The position numbers and the translations under genes were made by a program. A stretch of 64,000 bases of DNA from Paraphysomonas bandaiensis. Its lineage: Eukaryota; Chrysophyceae. The notes below the pieces were generated by a model. That model was not told the origin of the DNA. It saw only the letters and a list, made by a program, of their open reading frames with translations, and did not search any database. Shown piece after piece: positions 49,887 through 61,646 of this stretch. Where the stretch lies: assembly GCA_965644295.1 (NCBI GenBank), contig CBFFRP010000147.1, positions 82,631 through 146,630 on the forward strand, written 5' to 3'. The stretch's first letter is position 1, and the number at the start of each line of letters is the position of its first letter.

Positions 49887-51630
49887 TCACTTTAGAAAAT
49901 AATTGCGCTTTAAGCTTGAATGAGTTGCGCGGGAAAGTTCCATCATTTATCATGATACAATTTTATATAGTATGTTTTTTCTTTGCGGATTTACACTAGG
50001 AGTGTTCTCTCGTACTGGTATCCAAATTTTTGTGACTCCAGTTCCTTTGTTTCGATAATTGTGTTTGTCTTGGGTAATCCGGTTTTATCTTGAGTATTGT
50101 CAAATGTATGTGCGTAGTTAGTGCAAACGAAATTTCATTTTTTTGAACGTGAAGGTTAAAAAAGAGTTAACTGTAATCTAATTTTCTCTACTAGCAATGC
50201 TACAAAATTTGTTTTGATTAGAGTTCCTTTTCGTCTCTACTAGAGTAAATGATCGTGGCAATTGAAACGATAATATGTTAGAACGGACGATAATTATTTT
50301 TCCGTCGTCGTCTTGTGTGTAAAGTGAAAACATATAGATAATGCCTTAGTTCATAGATAACTATGAACTAAGGCATTGCTAGTCAGAGTATGTCCAGAAC
50401 GTAGAGGATTTGTAATTAAACAATTTTGTCAAAGTTTGACATTATATGAGAAGTATTAACTTAACAACAGAAGGTAACTTATACTCAATGCTGAGAATTA
50501 TAAATTATAATCAATATCTCTTATCATTCATCAATATCATGTTGTCTCCACTACCACTCATATCTCGTACGACGATCTTACATCGTCACTACAACTTGCA
50601 TCGTCACTATATTCCGTTTTACCGCTATATACTTATCGTCATTCATTCTCACAATACGATTAACAAGACTACAACTGTATAATACAGTAATTTAAATACC
50701 TTATAACTACAGCTTTCAATTGCTCTCATATAGCAGAACTCAACAAATTTGAGAAAGTAACGTATGAATAGCTATACGCCCTATCTAATATATAATATAT
50801 GGAAAATAAGTATCCTACATGGGGATATCAAATGCAGTGGCGACATTAACAAGATATAAAGCGATCAATCAAAAATCATTTACAGATCGACAGTAGTTCT
50901 GAAATAATACAACACCACAGATTAAATATACCGGCCGCTCTATTTGTAGTCGGCCGATGAGGACATTTTATCATTGTCTTTTGTTCATTAGAAATGAGGA
51001 ACGCTCCTTTACAGTACGACTATCACTATAATCAAGATTATCGACAAAAATATGTTCACATTGAGTCAAATAGTAAGCACCTTTAGACCAGCAGAGATAA
51101 ATATTTTAGTAGAGACATTAGTAAGAATAGTAGCAATATTAAGTGCTCGTTTATCGTCTTAAAGTTATTGCAAGTTTACTATATTCTTGTTGAATGATAA
51201 GTGACATACACCTGTACTAGACGCACTAATGCTGCTGCCGTTTGTATGATACATTCACACATTTTCTATATATACATAAGCACTGTACTATATTAGCTAC
51301 GAGTAGAACAGCGTAGTAGATCGAAGAGCTTGCATATGAATGCATGTCCATGCATGTCTATGTCCAATGAGAGATTGCACTGGAATTGTGTAATGTACAC
51401 TACATGGACAACAGCAGCATTGAAGTCCATAGCATAGAACTGTAGGAGCTGTAGTACACCTCCACTGCTGTCGCAGTACTGCTCTACTGCTCTATAGCAT
51501 AGAGGTACGTAGGTATGTTTCTGTGTATATCTCCAGTAGTATACTGTACGTCTGTATCTATAGTGGAGTATCTCATAACTTAACACACAGCAGCAGAGTG
51601 TCACCTAACATACATACATATCTCATACAC
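49887..51630. other. AT-rich intergenic region with hairpin, then promoter-like DNA
   Basis: From 49887 to about 51230 the DNA is AT-rich with no supported gene; it contains a perfect hairpin at 50340-50377. From about 51270 to 51630 the composition changes to GCATGTCCATGCATGTCTATG, TACGTAGGTATG and TACATACATAT words, the 5'-end type, leading into the aldo-keto reductase gene. Confidence 0.5.
50340..50377. repeat. Perfect 17-bp stem, 4-nt loop hairpin
   Basis: Arms 50340-50356 and 50361-50377 (AATGCCTTAGTTCATAG and its complement) flank the loop ATAA. It is 450 bp downstream of the RRM gene stop. Could be an RNA structure or a palindromic insertion; no function assigned. Confidence 0.8.
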
Positions 51631-53413
51631 ATGCCCTCTAGAATCGTATATACTCTCTTCATCACATCACTCTCATCCCTATACGCCTGTCGCATCCTCC
51701 AGCTACAGAGCGAAGGCCTAGGTGTCCATCTCCTGCATGCAGAGGAGTCCCATCACACAGATGCTCTTCTATCACATCGCGCTGTCTATAGAACGATGTT
51801 TGAGGATGCTCCCCCCTTATACTTGTATCACAGAATAGCTAACGAGCCCATTGAAGGAGTCGGCAGATGGTAATACAGCCGGAGTTCATACTTATAACTT
51901 CTAACATACACATGTATGTATATAATATCAGGGTTCTCAATAATAACATTGAAGATAAAGATTCTGCCATAGCGTATGTCGATTCATGGGCAGTAATGCC
52001 ACACTTAATTCATGCGGTGAATGATCCTGGGAAAGAGTCATGGATAGTTCGGAGAGGTGAAGTGTGGGAATCCGACCACTCCTTCACTGTACGCTGTATG
52101 CCTCATGAGGATTCCACACACCCGGACTCCACAGTGTATATTGATATATCCGGGTTTGCTTGGCCTCTTTCTGGATTTTACGTACAGCTTGGGGAAAATG
52201 ACAGTCCTGTTTTTGCCCACGTTTCGAGTGTTGCAGAAAAGCAGTGGTACCTATTCAAGCGGGGCAGCACCTGGATAATCGGAGAAAATCCTAATTCTCC
52301 CGAGGGCCTAGCATATGTGCGAGATGACTCACCCCTTCCAGGGCTGATAGAGGGGGTTGAATGGTACTATTCATCGAACGGAGATTGGCAAGCCCTCCAA
52401 ACAACTATTATCAGTGGAAACGCGGACCGTAATGTTTACGCTGGCTTGCACGACTACCGCAGTATTGACTTCCTCCCTGAATCTCAAAACTTCATTGAAC
52501 TTAAAAACGGTATCATATTCCCTTCGTTAGGGCTGGGAACGGGCGGGATTCCTCTGAGCATTATAGAGTCAGTGCTGATTGAAGCTATTAAAATCGGATA
52601 TCGCATGTTCGACATGGCCCGTGAATACGGTAACGAGGCATTCCTTGGACGAATTCTCCGTGATTCAGAAGCCGACAGTCCCATACCCCTCAGAGATGAG
52701 ATATTTATCATCTCCAAAGTCTGGCCAACACACCTAGGATTTAATGCAACCTCGAATGAGATTCAACAGTCACTAACAGAGCTGGAAAGTTCCTATGTGG
52801 ACTCATACTTGTTACATTGGCCTATGTAAGTACTACCTTCAGCATGTGTTAACCGCATTATTCGCTATATAACTAACGGATGCATAGCTGCGATCCCTCT
52901 GTACATTGGATGCACTGTGAGGATACTGTCGACAAGTCCGGCACGTGGGGACAGTCATGGCGGGCACTGGAGCGGGCCTATGCAGAGGGAAGCGTCATGT
53001 CTATTGGTGTAAGCAACTTTGACAAAAACCTTCTTGAAGTCCTACAAGAAATTGCAGTGGTGACGCCACATATTGTGCAGAATCACGAGACAATTGGAGC
53101 TTTGGATATGGGGGCACGCATTTGGTGTGGACAGAACGATGCGGTTTTTGTTCCATATGCAACAGCAAGGAATCTCGACTTCATACCTTCGCATTTAAAA
53201 GACAACTTGGCTAGCATAGCTCAGGCCAGAGAAATATCGGAGCATGCTGTAGTCCACCGGTTTTTCACACTTATTGGAAGTGCAGTGATTCCACGATCCA
53301 CGAATGCGGAACACCTGGAAGAGAATCTCATTACATGCAGATACGAACTCATTGATGACGAAATGGCAATGCTTGGATGGAATGTGAATGTTAACAGTCA
53401 CAATGAACTATAG
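51631..53413 (+). CDS. Secreted aldo-keto reductase with a novel N-terminal domain
   Basis: About 552 residues in three exons: 51631-51869, 51932-52825, 52888-53413. The C-terminal half is an NAD(P)H aldo-keto reductase: GLGTGG at about 280, RMFDMAREYGNE (catalytic Asp and Tyr), IISKVWPTH (Lys), SYLLHWP (His), SIGVSNF and SAVIPRSTNAEHLEEN (cofactor binding). The first 20 residues are hydrophobic (IVYTLFITSLSSLYA) and look like a signal peptide or anchor, which is unusual for this cytosolic family. Residues about 40-265 form a domain I do not recognise, with paired Trp-rich segments (WAVMPHLIHAVNDPGKESW, EVWESDHSFTVRC, EWYYSSNGDWQAL). A lumenal reductase on a secreted or Golgi substrate is possible but inferred. 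Converges on the sulfotransferase. Confidence 0.82.
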
Positions 53414-53852
53414 TATGATACTGACGAATATAGTTTTGTAATTCGTTTTTATTTCTGTGGATATTTTAATAAGGCAGTATTAAGTATTAATGCTCAGAAA
53501 TTGGCTTGAACTTGTTAGAAAGTGAGCACTTGCAAACGTCTTCGTTGAATGAAGTTTGGATTGCACAACACGCAGTGGGATAATTCACTTAGCACTTATT
53601 TAATTTCAACTCTACAGCTACTACTAGAAGTGTACACGTGCATACGGTTGTTACATAATATACTATAATATAAATGCTTACGAAGAGTACTCTTCACAGT
53701 CATTAATACTGGTGATGTCTCACGTAATAACAGATTTTAATACACAATATATCAAAATGTAAATACTCAACGATGAAATTCATCTACATCTTTAACAGTG
53801 CTAAGCAGAAAGAACCACAGCATCTCTCCATATTAAATAATAAATTAATTAT
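53414..53852. other. Convergent 3' intergenic region
   Basis: About 440 bp of AT-rich DNA between two converging stop codons; nothing further seen. Confidence 0.5.
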
Positions 53853-55094
53853 TCAGTTATAATTATACTCATCATAGATCGAAAACTTGAACGGCGGATT
53901 CTTTATCTTTGAAAAAATATCGTAATCAACTTGATACACATTGCTCGTCCGAATATAAGTCCATACATCTTTAGTCAAATATCTCGAGACGGGGTTTTTC
54001 TTATAATCGTTCTGACAAGGAGGAAAGGTGATTTACATTTGACAAAGTAAATAAAAACTAACCTTATGCACCGCATGATTTCTACACCACATACAGTCGC
54101 CTTTGTTGTAGTCATCTGGGGGTTTGAGAGAAGAAATTATGATGTCCTTATCTTCTTGTGGCATTGTCTGGGCGATTGGATGCTTCAAGAGACGTGTCAT
54201 CGCCCAACCGTTACTTGCTACAGTGTTACACAGCAATGAAACGTTGTATAGAACACACAGAAAAAACTCACTGAAGTTATCGAGACCAGCAATTTTAGTT
54301 AAGGCTTCTCCGTGCTCCTGAATGAGCTCATAGTTTCCTACAAAGTTAAACCGCGACCAGAACTTTTTCAAACCGCAGAACTGTATCTGAGAGTCCCAGT
54401 GAACATTTCGTATCCCGTTTGGAGCAATTACGGACTGCCAAAAGTCGGTCCAAGTGGAGTTACGATGTCGCTCTGCTAACATAGTCCTATACCTCTTTAT
54501 AGCGTTAGGGTTTTTCACAAGGTGAAGATAAGACGACAATAGCCTAGAATCATGTAAGACAAAGGATATAACAACCGATTCTTTACCTCCTGGCGGGGTC
54601 ACGGAACATAACAGCCTTAACCCATGTGTCATCGTGCAATATTTCCTCCACACGTTCAATACTCATATCTGAAAAACGAACTCCTTTCTTTTTGTGATAT
54701 GGCGGCTCCCACCATACAGGGTCCCCATCAAGACGTTGAAATAACTACTTCATATAAGCACTTTACATAATATATGAGATCATTGCAACCTGTCGAAATT
54801 GAGTCGATGCGATTTTTTCAATGGGACAAAACGCAATTTTGTGCTTTTCATTGACTAGTATCTGACCGAGATGCCTGGGCACATTATCTTCAGGTAAAAC
54901 CTTCACGTGATCCTGATATTATATGCCATCCATCAGCTCCTGCATGTGTATGTATGTATATATGTATGTATACTTACTGAATGAGATGAGAGGAGTGGTG
55001 ACAGCCATTGTAAGGGGAACGACCCTGCTGTGCCGTACAAACACCACTGGATGATGCACTGTAGCAGTACGCAGGCACACCAGTCATGTCTCAT
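53853..55094 (-). CDS. Carbohydrate-type sulfotransferase (Sulfotransfer_2 family)
   Basis: Golgi-type PAPS-dependent sulfotransferase, about 327 residues. Six exons: 55094-54978, 54912-54790, 54744-54587, 54543-54272, 54217-54063, 54011-53853. The first exon encodes a short hydrophobic segment (CVLLQCIIQWCLYGTAG) suited to a type II signal anchor. The 5'-phosphosulfate site appears as IAFCPIEKIASTQFRQLF (about 65-82), a variant of the usual P-K-x-[AG]-[CS]-T loop. The 3'-phosphate site is MFRDPARRLLSSYLH (about 126-140). The block FNFVGNYELIQEHGEALTKI matches the typical 'F.FVG..E.L..D...L' region. The acceptor sugar is unknown. Exon 1 is the least certain: it was chosen because it gives phase agreement and an N-terminal anchor. 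Head-to-head with the POT1-like gene. Confidence 0.78.
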
Positions 55095-55591
55095 CCTAGA
55101 ATGGACAGTTATGATCTCTGTCCTCCGTAATAGTCTTCATACACATTGTCTGTAGCGGTTAATGCATCCGAGTTGATATATAAACAAGAGGTTTTATTTA
55201 AAATAAGGGATTTATGACCATGTTGTTAAAAAATCTAATACTTTTCATCGGCCTGAAAACCAGGGAAATAGAAGGCCCAACATTGGTACAGCCCAGCGTA
55301 CATCAGTCTGAAAATCAGGGTATTTTGTATTTTGAATCAGCAGTGTAGGCGCCTACAGGAGTACCATATGTATGCATGTCCAAGGGAGTATCTGTATGCA
55401 TAGAGGTGTATGTACAGTGTGTATAGAGGCCATGTACAGTATGTATAGAGGTATATGTATGTATACGTAGAGGTGTATGTATGTATAGAGGTGTATGATA
55501 CTCAAGAATAGTATTTGAATGTGGATATGAAAACACAAGTACATATTATTACAATACATACCCCACCCACCCCCTCAAACAACACGTACTA
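55095..55591. promoter_or_regulatory. Divergent intergenic region with GTATGTA/AGAGGTGTATG repeats
   Basis: The segment 55370-55500 is made of imperfect repeats of AGAGGTGTATGTA and GTATGTATACG. It precedes the POT1-like start codon; the sulfotransferase side is plain AT-rich. Promoter role inferred from the shared composition. Confidence 0.4.
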
Positions 55592-58500
55592 ATGGGCCTG
55601 GATACTGTGCGTGCAGGTGAAGCTGTAGAGGATCTCTCCGGTGTCGTAGTGAACCGATTTAATTCACGTACTCTTGAAGGGGAAGTCCACAGTGACTTCA
55701 ATGATCAGGGACCGCATGCAGCTCATAGGAAGAAAGTATTCAATATTGTTATTAAAGAACATGAAGGTCAGTCTATCACTATCATCCTCCTATGAGTGTA
55801 TGAGTGTGACATATGGCTGGATAGGACCACATGAGATGATGATATACTTCTATGACTTATGGGCTGATAAATGTGATTTCATTCGACCGGGAGACAAGAT
55901 ACACATATCTGGTGGAGCGGATATGGTTCATGAGGCGACTGGTGACACAGATAATCATCTGTGTATCGTGTATTCCCCTGAGCTCGTAGACTGTCAGGTT
56001 CTATGGAGATACACATACATGCGACAGTCTCATATATAAACAGATTAAAATAAAGAGCGTTAATATCGATAATGATTTACGAGAGATTTGTATCACTTCA
56101 GACACACTGTCTGGGATTAACATTCCTATGATTAACTGGCGGGTTGTAGAGGCCAAGCTAGACGTATGTGTATTTGTGTATGTGTGTGCATCTGTGTATG
56201 TGTATCTCTCTGTGTGTCTGTATGTATATCTCTGTATGTGTATCTCTGTATGTGTGTGTATCTGTGTATGTATGCGGCCATAGCGACTGACATATATATG
56301 TGATTAACATATCATATGCAGAAAAAGCGGAAACGTCAAGAAATAAAGCGTGTAAAGTGAGGTGATATGGTCAATACTGACTTGTCTTATGTGCTGTGTT
56401 TAGAGAGGGGGCGTTTCGCTCTTTCGGAACTTCGGAGGGCGGCACTGCTGGGTCAGTTGTGTACACCCCGCTCTCATCCCTGTCCCCATTCATTGACACT
56501 CCTGAAATGATTAACATATACGGGGTAGGTGAACTTTCAATATACATTTGTATGCACCATGGCGCATCCCTCTTTATGCAATGTATATGACAACTATATA
56601 TTCCATATGAGCAGCACTTACATATTCGACAGGTCATTCACTCCTACCACCATCCGAAGCCTTGTCGAGGTACTCACGATTTCTCTGTAACATGTTCACT
56701 CGTGAGCCCTGATACTAGCAATGGTCCCGTCGCAGTGGTGCTATTTGCCAACGACATTCAAGCCTTTCCACACATAAAGTGTGTGGGAGATATCATTCGA
56801 CTGCAACGGGTTAAGGTTCAGCGGTATCAGGATCGCCCTCAAGTTTTGGGATGGCATAATAGGTCGTCATATATCCTTTTCCACCGCAGGACCGAACCCT
56901 TCTCTGGCCTCCCAGCTCCCGTTGAAGAAGGGACTCAAGAACTCGAAGCTGAATGGGATGTGATGGCTTCCGGTGCGAGCTATACCTTTGATACCAATTC
57001 TGAATTGTCTCACTTAAGGAATCTTTGGAAGTGGGGCGCCTGGTTCTTCTCTCCGCATAGCTACACGTCTTCTCCACCCGCAGGTGGAGCGACGGCGGAA
57101 CCCTCTAATGAAATCAAACTCAGTACGCTACGAGAGATGCGAGAAGTATCAGTCGCTGCCGATTCGGCTGCTTGTAATGATGGGCATAAACAGACCGGTT
57201 TCGTACCAGTAGATTTGGATGGTGTAGTGCTGTTGCTAGGTGTATTATATCCGGGGACAGCCTTCCCTATATATCTGATTGTTTGGGATGGGTCATGCCA
57301 AGGTAATCTGCTAGGTCAGGGTTCGCAACGTGTAGAAAGTAATGACATTGAGTTGGATTCAGCAACGTTTGCCGAGGTGGAAAGTGTCATATCCCATTGT
57401 CAGAACTACTGTGACAGCTTTGGAAGGAACCCTTCGGTCGACGAACAGTCTATTCTTGAATTTCTTCGGTCAGCAGTATCCACTGGTAGTAGTAGCAGTC
57501 GAGTTGTGTGTGGAGGGTATGGTGTTGTATATGTGCCACGAACTGCGGAGCTGGCAGTCGTATCTGCTGCCAGAGCACTCGTTCCTGGTACCTGGGTTAG
57601 AATGAAGAGGTTTTTGTCGGGATCTGCTAATGCTGTTCCAGTAAACGGCTCTCCGCGGTTGAGTGGCAACGATTATGTTAGTAACGGCATTCCGGTGCAG
57701 ACCGTAGCAAATAAAATCTGCGCGACAGCAACGATGTCAAGTGCTTTTAATATCCTTCCTCCTTACCACAGGTATATTAATCGCATGATGCATTGTTCGT
57801 TGCATCGTAATTTATTGATTGTTAGAGACGTGATGGGAGTGATGCGCTCTTACGACCAGTTCATTAAGACTTGCCAGGCTGCCAGTAACATGCCACGTCC
57901 TTTGCCGCGTCGACTCAGATCATCTACAGGGGAATCTTACACGCCTTTGGTATGCACGTCACAATCCTTGTGCCAAGTTTTTGTGTTGTCTGCTATAATC
58001 GTATTATTTTTGTAAGAGCACATGTGACCATTTTTATCAGGCTCTCTGTCTTGCAACTCCTGCGCCGAACAAATTTCTTGCACTAGCCAAAATTACCAGC
58101 TTTCATCCAGACTCTGTTGACAAGTATTGTTGTGGATGTACTCAGTGGTTGCACTGACACTATTTTGTGTAGGTTCGTGGTAGATGTAGGAACAGGGTTA
58201 CCCCCGGTAAACGAAACAGAATCATTCGAAAGTACGACGCCTATCAGTAGGAGTAAACTAGTGTACATGTTCTCCCTTCGTATAGAAGACGACACTGCAT
58301 CTGCTGATGCTATAGTGTACGGCAAGGTGAGAACTACTTGTTGAGCCGCATGGTGTGAATGTTGATTTTCAATAACACAGCAAGGGGAGGTGTTATTCAA
58401 CGGCATAACGGCTGATGCTTTCTACCAAGACCTCCGCTTGAGACAACAGCTCAAGCAGTATCTAGATAAAGTTACGAGAGAGGGTCCAGTATTTGAGATG

Positions 58501-58650
58501 AATTTGGTTACCTATATAAGCCAGGGACACATAGCTGGAGAAGAAGACCCTAGGTACACACACCTCATGTATCATACGTCAAAGTAATTTGTTTTCAGGT
58601 CAAGTTTGAAAAGAATTGCAATCATTAATTCTACGATATTACCATTGTAA
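55592..58650 (+). CDS. POT1: POT1-like telomere end-binding protein with an extra N-terminal OB fold
   Basis: About 800 residues. Ten exons: 55592-55766, 55825-55997, 56044-56163, 56322-56356, 56404-56524, 56633-57949, 58041-58123, 58173-58326, 58381-58553, 58599-58650. The classic POT1 OB1 starts at about residue 182: VVYTPLSSLSPFIDTPEMIN, then GTHDFSVTCSLV and GDIIRLQRVKVQRY, closely following the vertebrate protein's order. A second OB follows (GFVPVDLDGVVLLLGVLYPG, YLIVWDG). The C-terminal part (LVYMFSLRIEDDTASADAIV, ITADAFYQD, KRIAIINSTIL) resembles the third POT1 OB. Residues about 12-130 form an additional OB-like domain (EDLSGVVVNRFNSRT, IYFYDLWADKCDFIRPGDKI) joined by a basic KKRKRQ linker that may be a nuclear signal. 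Binds single-stranded telomeric DNA by family. The last exon is inferred. Confidence 0.85.
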
Positions 58651-59682
58651 TGGCATTAATGATTGATGAATATTTGTGTCGTGAGTGTCTTGAAGGTTTT
58701 TAGCACTTTGGTATTGTAAAAATAAGCCATCTATATGCATGTTTTATGCCCTAATGATTCACTAAGGCTTTTTGGCAATTGCAACTCAATTTGAATGACG
58801 TAATTGAATTAAATTGGCATTATAAGAGATCTAAAAAATAAGAGATCTAAAAAATAATCACTCGAATAGGTAGGCTCAAAAGGTATTTCGTTTTAATATT
58901 TCATAGTATATTAGAATACTACTATTCATTATTAGAATATGGATCTTATTCTAGTATATTCAGTATGTCACTTCAAGACAATGTACGAGAACACAGTGAA
59001 ATATAGTGATGTACAATTGATGTGATGATATTGAGAAACTGAAATAGTTTGATCGTTCAAGATATGTTCAGTAACGAGAGGTTCGCATATGTAGGATATT
59101 ATGCAGGGATTATAATGAGTTAGTGTTGGTTATCACAACTTCGTGTAAACGATATTAATAAATCTATCTAGTCTTACGACAAATTCTCTCTGTGATCTAG
59201 TGTAAAATGAGCGTTTCTCAATATTCATTGGAGTATTGGGTTTTGAATATTTTGTTGGTTTAGCAGGGAGCGTGTGTCTCAAAGTATCTTTATGAAGATT
59301 TCCGTGGCCTAGATGCAACGATTTTACTTCGGATTCTACATCCGTTTATCCTATAATAATATGGTTAAATTTAGGTCCAATAATAGACAACAGTCCCGAT
59401 AGTCAAAATATTTTCTTGGTGTACTCTAGTGTGTGTGCTGTTTGAGAGCAATAATAAAAGATGTAGCTCTAAGGTATTTAAATTATGACCGTAAGTGATT
59501 AACTATACCACATGAACTACTATCGATAATAATCATTAATCATTACTATTATTATGATAGGAATATAGGAATATAATAATACAAAGTGACAAAAGTAAGA
59601 AACGCTGAGCCAGAAAGAAGTTACGGCGGCAGCTTGACACCCAATATCGTTCGACCAAGCACATATATAGTACAACAACGTT

Positions 59683-59832
59683 GTGGAGCGTTTGTTCATT
59701 AGAGCCAAAGTTATCATGACACATTTGCGACAAGGAATGACCCCACAACGCCTCGAACTGCTGCTGTTCCTTCGATTCAACAACTTGATACACTTGTGGA
59801 CCGCAAAGACAGTGCAAACAGGTCATCGATGA
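59683..59832 (+). pseudogene. hAT transposase C-terminal remnant, copy 2
   Basis: Frame reads VERLFIRAKVIMTHLRQGM, then TPQRLELLLFLRFNN, then a stop shortly after. Same hAT dimerisation motif as 37133-37291, clearly related but diverged, so two members of one family. Flanking acidic codons (NEDDSDKE) downstream are in a different frame. Confidence 0.7.
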
Positions 59833-60361
59833 TGGACTGTCCGATCATAAGAATGAGGACGACAGTGACAAAGAGTTGGTTCACTTAGAGTACTCTAGTA
59901 ATGTTGTAAACTCTACTAATAGCTAGTTTCTACCGATCGAGCTCATTTCTTCTTCTTAGCGTCCACTATATATCAATATATTATATTGCAATTATATATA
60001 CTGCAACATATTTAATAACCGTCCCGTAATTGCACCAGCTTGACATATATGCTCACTTTCACAATGTCATGTTATACAACTTAGCATGATGGCAGAACCA
60101 AACCAGCATGATAGCAAGAGTTGCCAGATAGAAGTAAGTAGCAGTCAATCTATTTGAAGTCCCACTTATTATTGCTGGTATCTTACTGTACAAAAAAGAT
60201 CTTTATATGCTACAGAAGAGCTTACTAGCATTTCTTTAGAGTTCGATATTGCGGACACAAATCAACAAATTGAATGAATTATTATGATAATAATATATAT
60301 CGCAACAAAAAAATGCTTTTCTATTATATTATCACAACACGCATGCAACACCTGTAGTCTT

Positions 60362-60545
60362 ATTATTAGCAATAGGCGTTAAAAACCTGCACCAACTTAG
60401 TAGCTAGATGAATGCTAGACAAACTAGTTAGACCTCTACCTGTAACTGATCAGTACACACTTTTTTTATCCTACTATTTAACGCTACGGAAGCTGCTTGT
60501 GCGTCGCCGCAAGCACCAAGGTGCGACCACTTCCGCTCTGAGTTC
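60362..60545 (-). repeat. LINE 3'-end copy with TAA-type tail
   Basis: Matches 31637-31806: the terminal ACGCCTATTGCTAATAATA (read on the minus strand) and the GCTTGTGCGTCGCCGCAAGC hairpin-like block at 60487-60536 are conserved. Solo 3' end, without the coding part in the same orientation. Confidence 0.7.
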
Positions 60546-60561
60546 TTAATGTGAAAATCCC

Positions 60562-60853
60562 GGATGCTTGACTTCAGCAGGCAGCCCAATACCCCGGTTA
60601 CCCTTCAGGTGGGCCCTGTCCTGGATGCCCTTGAGGTGGGCCCATTCCCTGATGATGCCTGTTTATTCGTCAGGGCCCAAAGACGTCTACACAAGTGACA
60701 CTAATTGGTGTCCCTTGTACCACACAAGCATTCGGCTATGCGTGGGCAGAAGAATATCTGCTGACTATGTTTGCGGCTCACGTTAGTTTCCCAGAGAGAA
60801 TCTCTCCGGTACTTATCCCCCAGAACACCACCAAAAGGTGCGAGTCCGACTTT
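60562..60853 (+). repeat. Dispersed repeat, copy 2
   Basis: Inverted relative to 24604-24860. Shares GGATGCTTGACTTCAGCAG and the block containing TCTCTCCGGTACTTATCCCC. Contains an internal duplication in translation (LQVGPVLDALEVGPFPDD). Origin unknown. Confidence 0.6.
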
Positions 60854-61029
60854 GTTGAGGGTGTAGTTTGTATTAATACAATTCTGATGTTGAAAATGAT
60901 TATAATATCATGAATAATGCTTCATAATAAACACTTTCGAACAAACCTATATAGTAATTTTGAATCTTTAACTGGCTACAAGTCGTTTGTACCGCTATGA
61001 TTTGTATAATAACTAGTATACACACATCA

Positions 61030-61187
61030 ATTACTATACTCAATGCGGCCCTGACATGGGACAAACCTTTCAGCATTGGCAGGAACCGGGCCAACACAAA
61101 ACATGGCCTAGATCTGAATAAAGCCACATGCTCCGACTGTGGTTTTCGACTTGACTCTCTCAAGCATATGTATATCGATTGTTCAAC
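61030..61187 (+). pseudogene. Fragment of LINE Cys/His-finger region
   Basis: Translates to LNAALTWDKPFSIGRN, KHGLDLNKATCSDCGFRLDS and LKHMYIDC, nearly the same as part of the LINE frame at 31860-33605. Orientation is opposite to the LINE tail 500 bp to its left, so the locus is rearranged. Confidence 0.8.
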
Positions 61188-61646
61188 GACTCCATCTCAC
61201 ACGACTCCAATTTTCAATTATACCTTGCCAGTGTGAAATTAACAGTACTCTTTTTATCAATTAATTTCAAGTTGAAGCACGTTGGGGTCAATTATAATTT
61301 TGCAATTATGATTTACTGTTCCAATTTCAATTATTGTAAATTCATGGCTAGTCTTGCACGCTATGTACGAAGTCGAATACACGTAGATAGTAAATAGCTA
61401 TACCCATCCATTATACTTACCAACTTTGATAAACTTAAAACAACAGTAGCACTGAAATGTGCAATTAAACCTCAATTCTTGCATTACTGTCATTTCAGTA
61501 ATATTTCCGTACACATGCAGAACTCAAATCATCTGGGAAATAACATTGTATACGAGAATATAATATTCACGGCACAGATATCGCACTTCCTGCAATATCT
61601 AAAGAACGGCTACTGAGAATCTACATTGACATATGTCGATTAGAAT

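Larger units (their letters stand above)
58651..61646. other. Gene-free region with hAT and LINE debris
   Basis: Three kilobases. It holds a hAT remnant (59683-59832), a minus-oriented copy of the LINE 3' end (60362-60545), a dispersed repeat (60562-60853) and a plus-oriented fragment of the LINE Cys/His finger (61030-61187). The rest is AT-rich with no supported gene. Confidence 0.6.

Noticed and set aside
55592-56039. First idea: this OB domain belongs to MEIOB or to a separate small single-strand-binding protein
   Set aside because: Splice phases join it to a chain whose main part follows POT1 in order (YTPL, GDIIRLQ, C-terminal OB).
58124-58172. Cys-rich CCGC segment that looked like part of the POT1 zinc-binding region
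   Set aside because: It leads to a stop and is flanked by GT...AG; removing it as a 49-bp intron restores the frame and the family alignment.
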